From: an uncultured Pedobacter sp.
GTDB lineage: Bacteria; Bacteroidota; Bacteroidia; Sphingobacteriales; Sphingobacteriaceae
DNA length: 16,679 bases
Direction: 5' to 3'
Assembly: GCF_946479715.1 (NCBI RefSeq)
Contig: NZ_CAMLHF010000120.1
Span: forward strand, 1-16,679
Shown piece by piece: positions 1 through 7,033 of the stretch. The notes beneath the pieces are model-generated. The model saw nothing but the letters and a program-made list of their open reading frames with translations, had not been told where the DNA came from and ran no database searches. Every line of letters starts with the position of its first letter. The stretch's first letter is position 1. The translations under genes were made by a program, and so were the position numbers.

Positions 1-494
1 GAACCTAAGTATAAAGAAAGTTTTCCCAATACATCAAAAAGAGGTTTTGCCTTATCATAGTTCTCAGCACTTCCACCAACCAGAATAATCAAAGTCCCAT
101 CCTGGGCTGGCTTTACACTTCCAGAAACCGGAGCCTCAATAAAATTCATCTTGTGCTTTTCAGAAAGAGCAGATAAATATTTTGATGTTTCCGGAGCAAC
201 AGTACTCATATCAATTAACAATTTACCTGAGTTTTCTCCAGATAGCAGGCCATTGGTTTCATTATAAACTTCCTTTACCGCATTATCATCAGATAACATG
301 GTAAAAACAACATCACAAGAATCAACCAGTTCACGAAGATCTTTAGCCGATTGTGCCCCTACGCTTGTCAATTCCTTTTCTTTATCCTTATTCCTGTTGT
401 AAACTCGTACCTCGTATCCTGCGCTCAGTAAGTTCGCAGCCATAGCGCTGCCCATATTGCCAAGTCCAGCCCAGCCAATCTTCAAATTATTCAT
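1..494 (-). CDS. NAD(P)-dependent oxidoreductase, 3-hydroxyisobutyrate dehydrogenase-like (partial, C-terminus outside window)
   Basis: This is an N-terminal fragment of about 164 residues of the beta-hydroxyacid dehydrogenase family, starting at the ATG complementary to 492-494. It opens with a Rossmann dinucleotide-binding motif, GLGNMG at residues 10-15. It continues through a DMSTVAPETS segment and the family's substrate-binding motif EAPVSGS, followed by the usual QDGTL and LVGG stretch. The catalytic lysine of the C-terminal domain would lie beyond base 1. Family members reduce or oxidise small 3-hydroxy acids or semialdehydes, such as hydroxyisobutyrate or tartronate semialdehyde, in the cytoplasm; the substrate here cannot be told. 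The gene follows the DUF1080 lipoprotein gene by 13 bases on the same strand, so the two are probably co-transcribed. A link to sugar-acid catabolism is inference. Confidence 0.9.
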   Translation of the reverse strand, partial: MNNLKIGWAGLGNMGSAMAANLLSAGYEVRVYNRNKDKEKELTSVGAQSAKDLRELVDSCDVVFTMLSDDNAVKEVYNETNGLLSGENSGKLLIDMSTVAPETSKYLSALSEKHKMNFIEAPVSGSVKPAQDGTLIILVGGSAENYDKAKPLFDVLGKLSLYLG

Positions 495-507
495 AGTTTT
501 TACTTAA

Positions 508-1146
508 TTAGTTGGGCAACGGCCTAACCATAATATCTTTATAATAGATTACACTACCCGGATCATGCCCCTGTAGGGCAAAGGTACCATCAGAAATAGC
601 TTTGCCTCCAATATTTTCCTTTGCCACATTATCCGGTTCAGTATACTCGACAACTGTTTTTCCGTTTATTTTAATGGTAACGTTTTTATCTTTAACCATG
701 ATATATTCTTCATACCATTCATTGTCTTTCACATAAGTTTCTTTCACATCCTGAACCGCATATAAGCTTCCTGTTCTTCGCCAATCACTATGAGAATTGT
801 TTACCTGAACTTCGTGGCCTTTACCCGGAAATCCCTCCTGCTGGAAAGCTGTATGGAAATAAATCCCTGAATTTGCACCAGGCTTAGTCATTACTTGTGC
901 TTTAAATTCAAAGTTTTTAAAATTATGGTTACTTGCTGAACCATCATAAAATAAATGAGAAACAGGTCCTGCCACCTTTATCGCACCATTCTCTATGCTA
1001 AACGTTTCAGGATTTTGATTTTTTTTCCAACCGTTAAAAGTTTTGCCATCAAACAAACTAATCCAGCCGTCTGATTTCTGTTGCTTTACACTGGAACAAG
1101 ACAATAAAAAAATAGAGAGAGAACAAAGTACAAGGAATCTTTTCAT
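508..1146 (-). CDS. DUF1080 / 3-keto-disaccharide hydrolase family lipoprotein
   Basis: The 212-residue protein begins with a lipoprotein signal peptide ending in the lipobox LLSC (Cys17), so it should be lipidated and face the periplasm or cell surface. Residues 27-210 match the pattern of the DUF1080 (3-keto-disaccharide hydrolase, PF06439) family, a concanavalin-like jelly roll. The typical start GWISLFDGKTFNGW is present, as are the central SGIYFHTAF and GHEVQVNN segments and a C-terminal ALQGHDPGSVIYYKDI. Several family members act on 3-keto glycosides; the substrate of this one is unknown. It precedes the dehydrogenase gene by 13 bases, suggesting a two-gene unit for an oxidised sugar. 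A -7-like octamer with its last base changed (TACCTTTA on the minus strand, 1202-1209) lies about 55 bases upstream of the start, but no -33 element is well placed. Family assignment is firm and function is inferred. Confidence 0.9.
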   Translation of the reverse strand: MKRFLVLCSLSIFLLSCSSVKQQKSDGWISLFDGKTFNGWKKNQNPETFSIENGAIKVAGPVSHLFYDGSASNHNFKNFEFKAQVMTKPGANSGIYFHTAFQQEGFPGKGHEVQVNNSHSDWRRTGSLYAVQDVKETYVKDNEWYEEYIMVKDKNVTIKINGKTVVEYTEPDNVAKENIGGKAISDGTFALQGHDPGSVIYYKDIMVRPLPN

Positions 1147-1261
1147 TACAGTATAATTTAGATTAAGTAATAAGGTGTGTTTGTTGAATCGTTATATGTG
1201 CTAAAGGTACACAAATTGGCATTTTTTTAAAGGCTCAATTAAGCTATATTTATCTTCTTAA

Positions 1262-2242
1262 ATGAAGGAAGTTACGCATGAATATGGTATAGATTTGTTC
1301 TGGAAGGATAACCTGGCAGAACAATTAGATGGCTACGTTGATGGCAACTACATTAAGGTGCCCGAAGAAATTCACAGTGGAACCCGATATGTATTACCAA
1401 TAAGTGAGTTCACTACCGCGCTGGTTATAGACGTGACCTATAACCAATCAGTGACCTTTCACCAACGAAATACGAATGATGATTTTATAGGAGTCTACTT
1501 CAATCTTACCGAAGGTGAAGCTTTTCATGTACTTGATGAGGTTTCCAGACCCGTAGGGCGATGGAATTATAACCTGGCTATAATGGATAGCAGTCTTGAT
1601 GCTGACTATATTATTCAGAAAGGAAGCAAAACCTATATGATTTCTATTTTTATTGCCAAAGCAGCATTCAAAGCATATCTTGGAAAACTACCCCAATTCA
1701 AAGATGTTTTAAATGAGGTTTTTGATAGTAAAAAGAACACTTTTATCAGATATGAAAGGATGACCAATGAAGCTTGGTGGCTAATTGATGAATTGCGCCA
1801 GATAGATATGGAAGATCCCTTGTATGATGTTTTTCTTAAAGGTACTATTTACTCATTAATGGCAAATTATATGGACCAGGTAGCTATTCAGGAGGTATTG
1901 ATCGAAAAAGTGGCAAAGGAGGATCTAACGGCAATTATCAGTTCTCAATCAGCCTTAATAGATCAAATCACAGAACAGTTTCCCGGTATATCTTCTCTCG
2001 CATCTGTTGCATGCATGTCAGAAACGAGGTATAAATCTCTATTTAAAAAAATTACCGGACTTAGTCCAAATGTTTTTTTCCTAAATAATAAGTTATCATT
2101 TGCAAAACAAGTGCTCGAGAATGGCGAATTAACTATAGGGGAAGTTGCTGATCAGTTTAATTTTGCTACGCCGTCACATTTTGCTGAGCTATTTAAAAAT
2201 GCTTTCGGTGTTCCTCCAAAAGATCATCTTAGTTATTTTTAA
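1262..2242 (+). CDS. AraC-family transcriptional regulator (first of a tandem pair)
   Basis: The 326-residue protein has a C-terminal AraC/XylS DNA-binding region. A first helix-turn-helix lies near residues 243-266 (around SLASVACMSETRYKSLFKKI) and a second near 291-316, ending in the family signature around FATPSHFAELFKNAFGVPP. The N-terminal 230 residues are not a pattern I recognise and presumably bind an effector or mediate dimerisation. It is divergent from the DUF1080 gene across 115 bases. It is followed after 2 bases by a paralogue with the same layout. The start is the ATG directly after a TAA-rich stretch; no Shine-Dalgarno is visible, as is usual in Bacteroidota. Its target is unknown; the divergent DUF1080 operon and its own operon are the obvious candidates. 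Confidence 0.9.
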   Translation: MKEVTHEYGIDLFWKDNLAEQLDGYVDGNYIKVPEEIHSGTRYVLPISEFTTALVIDVTYNQSVTFHQRNTNDDFIGVYFNLTEGEAFHVLDEVSRPVGRWNYNLAIMDSSLDADYIIQKGSKTYMISIFIAKAAFKAYLGKLPQFKDVLNEVFDSKKNTFIRYERMTNEAWWLIDELRQIDMEDPLYDVFLKGTIYSLMANYMDQVAIQEVLIEKVAKEDLTAIISSQSALIDQITEQFPGISSLASVACMSETRYKSLFKKITGLSPNVFFLNNKLSFAKQVLENGELTIGEVADQFNFATPSHFAELFKNAFGVPPKDHLSYF

Positions 2243-2244
2243 TT

Positions 2245-3249
2245 ATGCAAAGCTCAGGTCTCCATATCAAACATCAGTATGCACTGGGGCCTCATTGGCA
2301 ACAACCAATGGCAAACGATCTGGGTGCTGAGCTTATAGAAGAAAAAATACTAAAGCTACCAGAACATATTGGAAATGGTGGTTCTTTTTTCCTGGAAGTG
2401 ATGCCCGGACTTTCTTTGCTTTTGGCAGATGTTACTTTTTCTGTCCCCATTTCCTTTACCAGAATGGCTACAAAAGATCATTTTTACCTCGTTTATTACG
2501 ACTTAAGCGATGAGATTAGCAGCCATGTTGTTGACGGAACTGATCATAGAATCGGTTACCAATCAAAACTGGGGATGGGTTTTATGGATAGTCACACTGA
2601 AAGCACCCTTATCCCCACGCTCAATGAAAGGTATTATAGTTTCAGGCTTTTTATTGGCAAGGCACTTCTAATGTCGTTAATGGGAAATAGCAAACCGCAA
2701 AATATAGTGGAAGCCTTATTTGATGACGCGAAAAATACCTTATTTTTCTATGGCCATATAGACAGCAGCACCAGACTTTTACTAAAGGGATTAAAAGACA
2801 AGTCTTTTTATGATCCTTCATTTGAATTGTTAGCAAAAGGTGCAGCACTAAAGATCTTAACTTACCTTGTGCGACGAGCCAGAAACTTTGAACCTATTAT
2901 TCAAAAGCTGTCTTCTTCCGACACTGCTTCAATATTAAGTACCAGCCAGTATTTACTAGATAACTTACTATTGGATTTCCCGGGCGTGACCTTTCTTGCT
3001 CAAATGGCGGGGATGTCTGACTCTAAATATAAAAAGCTTTTCACTAAGATTGTAAAAAGAAGTCCCAAGAGCTTTTTTCTAAATGAAAAGCTGCTTCTTG
3101 CTCAAAATTTTCTCGAAAGCGGCAATTTCAATTCTATACGTGAAGTGGCTATAGAAGTGGGCTATAGCAAGCCTGGATACTTCTCCGAAGCTTATCGGAA
3201 AGCTTTTGGTGTTCTTCCTCAGGAAGTATTTCTAAAGACGAACATTTAA
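2245..3249 (+). CDS. AraC-family transcriptional regulator (second of a tandem pair)
   Basis: The 334-residue protein has the same architecture as its left neighbour. It has a helix-turn-helix around residues 248-271 (FLAQMAGMSDSKYKKLFTKI) and a second around 297-324 carrying VAIEVGYSKPGYFSEAYRKA, close to the AraC consensus. The N-terminal domain aligns by eye with the first regulator, for example ADVTFSVPISF against IDVTYNQSVTF and NTLFFY against NTFIRY. The pair therefore looks like an old tandem duplication, now considerably diverged. The gene begins 2 bases after the upstream stop, so the two are almost certainly translated from one message. No regulated gene can be named from sequence. 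A separate promoter follows at 3313 for the next gene. Confidence 0.9.
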   Translation: MQSSGLHIKHQYALGPHWQQPMANDLGAELIEEKILKLPEHIGNGGSFFLEVMPGLSLLLADVTFSVPISFTRMATKDHFYLVYYDLSDEISSHVVDGTDHRIGYQSKLGMGFMDSHTESTLIPTLNERYYSFRLFIGKALLMSLMGNSKPQNIVEALFDDAKNTLFFYGHIDSSTRLLLKGLKDKSFYDPSFELLAKGAALKILTYLVRRARNFEPIIQKLSSSDTASILSTSQYLLDNLLLDFPGVTFLAQMAGMSDSKYKKLFTKIVKRSPKSFFLNEKLLLAQNFLESGNFNSIREVAIEVGYSKPGYFSEAYRKAFGVLPQEVFLKTNI

Positions 3250-3312
3250 ACTTTCTGTCTTAATCCGTTAGCATTAAACCTTATTCTGGCAGTCTTGCCA
3301 TCATGACCTCTG

Positions 3313-3320
3313 TACCTTTG
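3313..3320 (+). promoter_or_regulatory. Bacteroidota -7 promoter element
   Basis: TACCTTTG is an exact match to the Bacteroidota consensus TAnnTTTG and lies 51 bases before the lipoprotein start at 3372. A TTG at 3295-3297 could be the -33 element, but its 15-base spacer is shorter than the usual 19 or so. The octamer recurs in the same TG-preceded context at 8685. Confidence 0.6.
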
Positions 3321-3371
3321 TATCAACAAAAAAAGATAAAAGAACAGTAATTAAAAACTAATTAGAAAGTT

Positions 3372-3851
3372 ATGAAAATGAATGTAAGAAAAATGTTAAC
3401 CATAGTTGCTTTAGCTCTCCCGGTATTATTTACAGCTTGTAAAAAAGATAAAGACATTACACCACAACCTGAGAATGCGATAACAAATGTAAAATTTGTT
3501 TATACAAGTGATGCGGTAAGCCCTAAATCTGCAGATAGTAATGGAGTTGATCTTAGCAGTGCAACTACTGTAAAAATAGTATATGGAGTACAAGAAGGCA
3601 GCATCAATTTACCTTATTTTAAAGAAACTGAATTAAACCTTTCATCAACTACAGGAAAGGCAACCACCATCGATCAAAAAGTTTTCACATTTAAAGGAGG
3701 AACGGTTTTAACTGTCCAATCAGCCACACTATTAGATGCTAATGGAAAAACAATTGCTACAGCTCCTGCCGATGAGTTTAAAGTAAGCAGCCCTAAGGGC
3801 ACTATAGTAATGGAACGTGAATACAACGTTAGCAAACTTGAAAGAAAATAA
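3372..3851 (+). CDS. Small lipoprotein of unknown function
   Basis: The 159-residue protein is not recognised. It has a lipoprotein signal peptide (MKMNVRKMLTIVALALPVLF) with lipobox FTAC and then Lys-Lys after the cysteine, a common pattern for Sphingobacteriaceae lipoproteins. The mature part has alternating hydrophobic and polar residues and many Ser/Thr residues, consistent with a small beta-sandwich. There are no cysteines after the lipidation site and no catalytic motif. It stands as its own unit, with a clear -7 box at 3313-3320 and a strong intrinsic terminator 22 bases after the stop. A second ATG two codons in (3378) is an alternative start. The gene is real; its function is unknown. 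Confidence 0.85.
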   Translation: MKMNVRKMLTIVALALPVLFTACKKDKDITPQPENAITNVKFVYTSDAVSPKSADSNGVDLSSATTVKIVYGVQEGSINLPYFKETELNLSSTTGKATTIDQKVFTFKGGTVLTVQSATLLDANGKTIATAPADEFKVSSPKGTIVMEREYNVSKLERK

Positions 3852-3873
3852 GCATAGAGATTCTTTAACAATC

Positions 3874-3908
3874 GGCCTGTGCTTTAAAATTAAAGCACAG
3901 GCCTTTTT
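3874..3908 (+). terminator. Rho-independent terminator of the lipoprotein gene
   Basis: A perfect 13-bp stem (GGCCTGTGCTTTA at 3874-3886 against its complement at 3891-3903) encloses a 4-base loop and is followed at once by five T. It is 22 bases after the lipoprotein stop codon and points along the plus strand. Confidence 0.92.
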
Positions 3909-3929
3909 ATTTTATCAAATCTGATAGAC

Positions 3930-4211
3930 ATGAAACCTAAGTCAATTATTATAAATGGGGAATTTTCATTTCCTGCAAACCCGCATACCACAGTACTGCA
4001 TCCTGACCAAATCATAATTGATGCATTAGCCACATTCATTGATTTAAGAGCAGAATTCCTGCTGGTTCAAGAGCATGGAAAATGTATCGGCATCATTTAT
4101 TGCAGTGATTTAATAGACTTTCTTAACTATGATGAGCCTAATGGAGCCTTGTTGGCACACAAGATCAATTTCGATCTAAGAAGTGCTGTCATAGCAATGA
4201 ATAAATCCTAG
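3930..4211 (+). CDS. Small protein with a single CBS-like motif
   Basis: The 93-residue soluble protein has a stretch at about residues 20-66 that reads like one CBS motif. It runs TTVLHPDQIIIDALATFI, then EFLLVQEHGKCIGIIYCSDL, matching the usual 'pattern of acidic loop, LLV strand, GIIxxxDL' seen in adenosine-nucleotide-sensing CBS domains. CBS motifs normally occur as pairs, so this would be a stand-alone half that could dimerise. The last 25 residues show no motif. The start lies only 21 bases after the terminator T-run, leaving little room for its own promoter. The stop overlaps that of the convergent zinc peptidase gene. The CBS call is by eye and moderate. Confidence 0.7.
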   Translation: MKPKSIIINGEFSFPANPHTTVLHPDQIIIDALATFIDLRAEFLLVQEHGKCIGIIYCSDLIDFLNYDEPNGALLAHKINFDLRSAVIAMNKS

Positions 4212-4906
4212 TTCCTGTCACGGCTATTTACAAACAGCAAAATATAATACAGTAAGGTAGCTATAGAACTTATTGCAGCGACAACATAAGTTCTTGCTGC
4301 CCATTTTAATGCATCAGCCGCTTTATCATGCTCGTAAGGTGTAGTAATATGATTATTTTCAAGCCATTTTAATGCACGGTTGCTTGCATCATATTCAACT
4401 GGAAGTGTGATAATTGTAAAGACTGTTGTGATGGCAAACAAAACGATCCCCACAAGTAAAATAGTCGGACTAGAACGACCTATTAAAAAGCCCAGGCCTG
4501 CAAGTATTACCCATTGAGAAAGCTGAGTACTGATATTGACAAGGGGAACAATAGCGCTTCTAAATGTAAGCATACTATAGGCTGTAGCATGTTGAACGGC
4601 ATGACCACATTCGTGTGCAGCCACAGCCGCAGCGGATATACTTCTGCCCTCAAAAACATCAGGGCTCAGGTTTACCGTCTTATCTTCCGGATTATAATGA
4701 TCGCTTAAATGTCCAGGTGTGGATATGACCCGAACATCATGAATACCATTATCAGAAAGCATTTTTTCGGCGATCTCCCTACCACTCATGCCATTGGCAA
4801 GTCCAATTTCACTATATTCTTTAAATTTGCTTTTAAGTCTGTTGCTAACAATAAGACCTACAACAAACATAATTCCTGCTATCAGATAATATCCCATTAA
4901 CCCCAT
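4208..4906 (-). CDS. Membrane zinc metallopeptidase, YugP family
   Basis: The 232-residue protein belongs to the Zn-dependent peptidase family PF04298 (B. subtilis YugP type). An N-terminal membrane helix spans residues 5-21. The zinc-binding HECGH motif is at 98-102 (in AAHECGHAVQHA), and two hydrophobic helices follow at about 132-165. A downstream glutamate lies in LPVEYDASNRAL at 172, the expected third ligand, and a C-terminal membrane helix is at 207-226. Length and order match the family. The physiological substrate of YugP proteins is not established. A second ATG at codon 4 is possible. It overlaps the convergent CBS-like gene by four bases at its stop. No clear promoter was found upstream of the start (4907-4999 holds only AT-rich sequence). 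Confidence 0.93.
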   Translation of the reverse strand: MGLMGYYLIAGIMFVVGLIVSNRLKSKFKEYSEIGLANGMSGREIAEKMLSDNGIHDVRVISTPGHLSDHYNPEDKTVNLSPDVFEGRSISAAAVAAHECGHAVQHATAYSMLTFRSAIVPLVNISTQLSQWVILAGLGFLIGRSSPTILLVGIVLFAITTVFTIITLPVEYDASNRALKWLENNHITTPYEHDKAADALKWAARTYVVAAISSIATLLYYILLFVNSRDRN

Positions 4907-4999
4907 GCCTTTAAACTTTTTATATAGTTAATAAACAAACTTGTATAAATAACAATTTAGATTCAAATTGGTTCTTGGTAGCGCTTTCCAGCTTCAATT

Positions 5000-5194
5000 T
5001 CATTTATGCCTTTCAAAAATCTGTTCTAATTCTGCTACCGACTCATGAAGCAAATCAGCTGTTGCTAGAGCAAGTACTACCTCACTAATATGAAGCAAGT
5101 TAATTTCATGAACTAATCTTAAAATTTCATCTTGTCTAAATTCGAGACGGGCTTTAAACTCAATTAAATCATTTTCTAGTTCTACGTTTGCCAT
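5000..5194 (-). CDS. Hypothetical 64-residue helical protein
   Basis: I do not recognise this small protein. It is rich in Glu and Leu with few prolines or glycines, and looks amphipathic and alpha-helical throughout (for example FKARLEFRQDEILRLVHEI). It could form a coiled coil or small helical bundle. It has no signal peptide. The case for a real gene is codon use like its neighbours plus a perfect -7 box (TATTTTTG on the minus strand, 5222-5229) about 27 bases before the ATG. It is transcribed toward the zinc peptidase gene, 93 bases away. Function unknown. Confidence 0.6.
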   Translation of the reverse strand: MANVELENDLIEFKARLEFRQDEILRLVHEINLLHISEVVLALATADLLHESVAELEQIFERHK

Positions 5195-5221
5195 AAGAGT
5201 TAGATGTTAGTTCAGAGAAAG

Positions 5222-5229
5222 CAAAAATA
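5222..5229 (-). promoter_or_regulatory. -7 promoter element for the 64-residue gene
   Basis: Read on the minus strand this is TATTTTTG, an exact TAnnTTTG match, placed to give a leader of roughly 20 bases. A TTG (complement of 5244-5246) is upstream, but with only a 14-base spacer. Confidence 0.45.
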
Positions 5230-5318
5230 TTTATTTTAATGAGCAAATCATCATGACATAAAGATAAAAAATTATCGATATATTCTACAAAATTATCATA
5301 AGAATCATAGCATTTCAG

Positions 5319-5345
5319 TTAAGGCCAGCCAAAAGCCAGCCTTAA
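5319..5345 (-). terminator. Hairpin downstream of the SCO1 gene (possible terminator)
   Basis: A 7-bp perfect outer stem (TTAAGGC / GCCTTAA) extends on the minus-strand RNA through two G-U wobbles and two G-C pairs around a 5-base loop. It lies 26 bases past the SCO1 stop. No T-run follows, so it may end or stabilise the message without being a classical intrinsic terminator. Confidence 0.45.
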
Positions 5346-5371
5346 TAGAATGAGATAAATCAGAAGATTTT

Positions 5372-6010
5372 CTATTTTTTATATTCTGCCAACAGGATGT
5401 CCATGTCTCCCAGTAGCTTCTTTACATCAGCATCATCAGTGCCGTCGTAAACACCTCTTATGCGTTTCTCTTTATCCACAAGTGTCAAATATCCACCATG
5501 AACAAAACCACCAGGAGCAGCTTTATCTTCTTGTGCGGCTGCCAGATAATTGCGTTCAGCAAGGGTATAGATTTCGTCCCTCGACCCCCACAAATATTCC
5601 CATTGCGTTCCCTTAACTCCAAGTTTATCAGCGTAAGCTTTCATTCTTGAAGGGGTATCATACTTTACGTCGATGGTATGGGAAGCAAGTTTTACTTCCG
5701 GATTTCCTTCATACTTCTTGTAGATCTTAAACAGATTACGGTGCATAATAGGACAGATTGTAGGGCAAGAGGTAAAAAAGAAATCGGCAACGTAAATTGT
5801 TCCATCGAAATCCTTTTGAGTTACAACAGTACTATCCTGGTTCAATAGCTTAAATGATGGAATAGTTCTAAATGCCGTATCAGTAACCGTTTTTCCATCA
5901 ACCACCTTTTCTGAAATTTCCATTTGTATAAAAGGCAGTCGTTTAACCTCCTTCTTACAGCCTAAAGCAAAAAGGCTAATTATTGAAGCCCCAAAAATCA
6001 AATTCCTCAT
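5372..6010 (-). CDS. SCO1/SenC/PrrC family copper chaperone lipoprotein
   Basis: The 212-residue lipoprotein (lipobox ALGC, Cys18) has a thioredoxin-like SCO fold. The copper ligands are all present: CPTIC (Cys82 and Cys86) in FFFTSCPTICPIMH, and His171 in FVHGGYL. SCO proteins deliver copper to, or keep reduced, the CuA site of cytochrome c oxidase, on the outer face of the inner membrane. Its ATG overlaps the stop of the upstream helical lipoprotein gene by one base (TAATG), so the two are translationally coupled. A second SCO gene lies 2.7 kb away on the other strand and is very similar, including the shared segments LNQDST, YVADFFFTSC or YIADFFFTSC, and RIRG-YDGT. The family is firm; which oxidase it serves is unknown. 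Confidence 0.95.
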   Translation of the reverse strand: MRNLIFGASIISLFALGCKKEVKRLPFIQMEISEKVVDGKTVTDTAFRTIPSFKLLNQDSTVVTQKDFDGTIYVADFFFTSCPTICPIMHRNLFKIYKKYEGNPEVKLASHTIDVKYDTPSRMKAYADKLGVKGTQWEYLWGSRDEIYTLAERNYLAAAQEDKAAPGGFVHGGYLTLVDKEKRIRGVYDGTDDADVKKLLGDMDILLAEYKK

Positions 6011-6456
6011 TACTTCTTAAATTTACTCAGGTAATCATCAGACAATTTAATTTCCTGCTTATACAAGCTATCAATAATCTCAATTTTCTTCTTTTCATCT
6101 TGAAAATACTGAACCGCAACTTCATTTGATTTGCCTGTTACATCAGGCTCAAATTTGTGCATCCAATCGTTCATCTGATCTTCAGCCTTACTTAAATCAT
6201 TTACCATAGCTATCATAACTTGTTTTTCCTTTACCGTATCAACATCAGGAAACTTAATTTTTAACCCACTAAGGTTCTTCAACAAAGTATCAAGTTTCAT
6301 CTGATTATTGACAAGTGCACTATGATCGCCCATTACTACATCATGGAACTTCATTACTTCATCACGAACAGCTTTATAATCTGTTGTACCATTCTTTTGC
6401 TGCGTGCATGCAGCAGCAATTAGCGCTATAAAAGCGACAAAAATTATCTTCTTCAT
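6010..6456 (-). CDS. Helical lipoprotein with His/Met clusters, partner of SCO1
   Basis: The 148-residue lipoprotein has a signal peptide ending in AAAC (Cys17). The rest is predicted almost wholly helical, with many Lys/Glu/Asp heptad-like stretches. Relatives are often labelled 'viral A-type inclusion protein', a name taken only from coiled-coil similarity. Two clusters stand out: M35, H38, M42 and H45 on one helix face (EVMKFHDVVMGDH), and M95, M99 and H100 around a tryptophan (QMNDWMHKF). Such His/Met spacing could bind Cu(I), but this is inference. It is co-translated with SCO1 (one-base overlap). Upstream sequence holds a -7-like box and a degenerate 15-bp repeat. A function in copper delivery or sensing is suggested by context only. 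Confidence 0.82.
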   Translation of the reverse strand: MKKIIFVAFIALIAAACTQQKNGTTDYKAVRDEVMKFHDVVMGDHSALVNNQMKLDTLLKNLSGLKIKFPDVDTVKEKQVMIAMVNDLSKAEDQMNDWMHKFEPDVTGKSNEVAVQYFQDEKKKIEIIDSLYKQEIKLSDDYLSKFKK

Positions 6457-6504
6457 TTTTAAATATTAAAATATATAAATCACTTATAAGTAAGGCACAA
6501 AATT

Positions 6505-6564
6505 TCTGCACCAAACTCAAGCGCAACAAACCTATCTGCACCCAACCTCTCTGCATCCTGTTTC
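6505..6564. repeat. Four degenerate 15-bp tandem units upstream of the SCO1 operon
   Basis: Units begin at 6505, 6520, 6535 and 6550. Units 1 and 3 agree at 11 of 15 bases (TCTGCACCAAACTCA and TCTGCACCCAACCTC); unit 2 agrees at 9 of 15 with each; unit 4 keeps only TCTGCAtCC. A fifth, shifted partial copy may lie at 6492. It sits in the 195-base gap before the helical lipoprotein gene. Confidence 0.5.
6527..6534 (-). promoter_or_regulatory. Candidate -7 element for the SCO1 operon
   Basis: On the minus strand this is TAGGTTTG, an exact match to TAnnTTTG about 70 bases before the helical lipoprotein start. No -33 TTG is at normal distance, and the octamer falls inside the 15-bp repeat, so it may be coincidental. 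Confidence 0.35.
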
Positions 6565-6651
6565 CCCGTAAATTCATCTTCTCAGAAAAGACCTCGGAAT
6601 CATTGCGCTCCTTCAGCGCATTTATTCCAGTCTTTGAAGAGAATGGTTAAT

Positions 6652-7026
6652 TTACCCCTTTACCTGTGGCGGATGAAATATAGAATTTTTAATACTTTGC
6701 GGTATTCCGGTAGAAAAAGGAATATGGAATTTGATTTCCGCTAATGAATATTGCTTAAAAACCAGAGGTTTTACAATTAAAGCATCTTGTATCTGTGTTT
6801 TCTGCGACTGCCTCTCCTGCTTTTGCTCTTTGTCTTGTGCCTGTTTTAATTTTTTCATTAAATAGCACTTACCATTACAATGCATTTGAGGTTTGTCTCT
6901 ATTCTCACAGAGTTCGGCAGCAATATATTTCTGATTAACTTCAAAACCCATAAACACAAATAAATTTGAGCAGTTTGCACTAAGCAAACTAAACAAAAGT
7001 AATATGGTTATGGGTTTTAATAGCAT
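6652..7026 (-). CDS. Membrane-anchored Cys-motif protein, possible metal binder
   Basis: The 124-residue protein begins with one hydrophobic segment (residues 3-17, signal or anchor). It then carries a compact cysteine cluster: Cys40, His49, Cys50 and Cys54 in LCENRDKPQMHCNGKCYLMKK, giving C-x9-C-x3-C with an adjacent Met-His. After a very polar Lys/Gln/Glu linker (58-80), the C-terminus is Pro-rich and ends in HPPQVKG. I know CNGKCxL-type proteins as small uncharacterised Bacteroidota proteins but cannot give a family name. Position directly upstream of the SCO1 pair, on the same strand, suggests a role in copper or heme handling in the periplasm; this is inference. The -7-like box at 7034-7041 would leave almost no leader. 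Confidence 0.72.
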   Translation of the reverse strand: MLLKPITILLLFSLLSANCSNLFVFMGFEVNQKYIAAELCENRDKPQMHCNGKCYLMKKLKQAQDKEQKQERQSQKTQIQDALIVKPLVFKQYSLAEIKFHIPFSTGIPQSIKNSIFHPPQVKG

Positions 7027-7033
7027 TACGCGA

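Noticed and set aside
1147..1261. Promoter pair for DUF1080 and the AraC genes (TACCTTTA minus, TATATTTA plus).
   Set aside because: Both miss the conserved final G of TAnnTTTG, and the only TTG candidates lie about 26 bases away, so neither was listed as a feature.
2651..2848. 65-residue minus-strand ORF opposite the second AraC gene.
   Set aside because: It lies wholly antisense to a strong coding gene, and its composition looks like a random shadow.
5260..5305. Repeated AAAATTATC motif near 5270 and 5291.
   Set aside because: Short, AT-rich and only two copies; expected by chance in this composition.
6374..6577. 67-residue minus-strand ORF rich in Leu and Cys overlapping the helical lipoprotein start.
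   Set aside because: It runs out of frame into a well-supported lipoprotein gene, and its upstream part is the 15-bp repeat.
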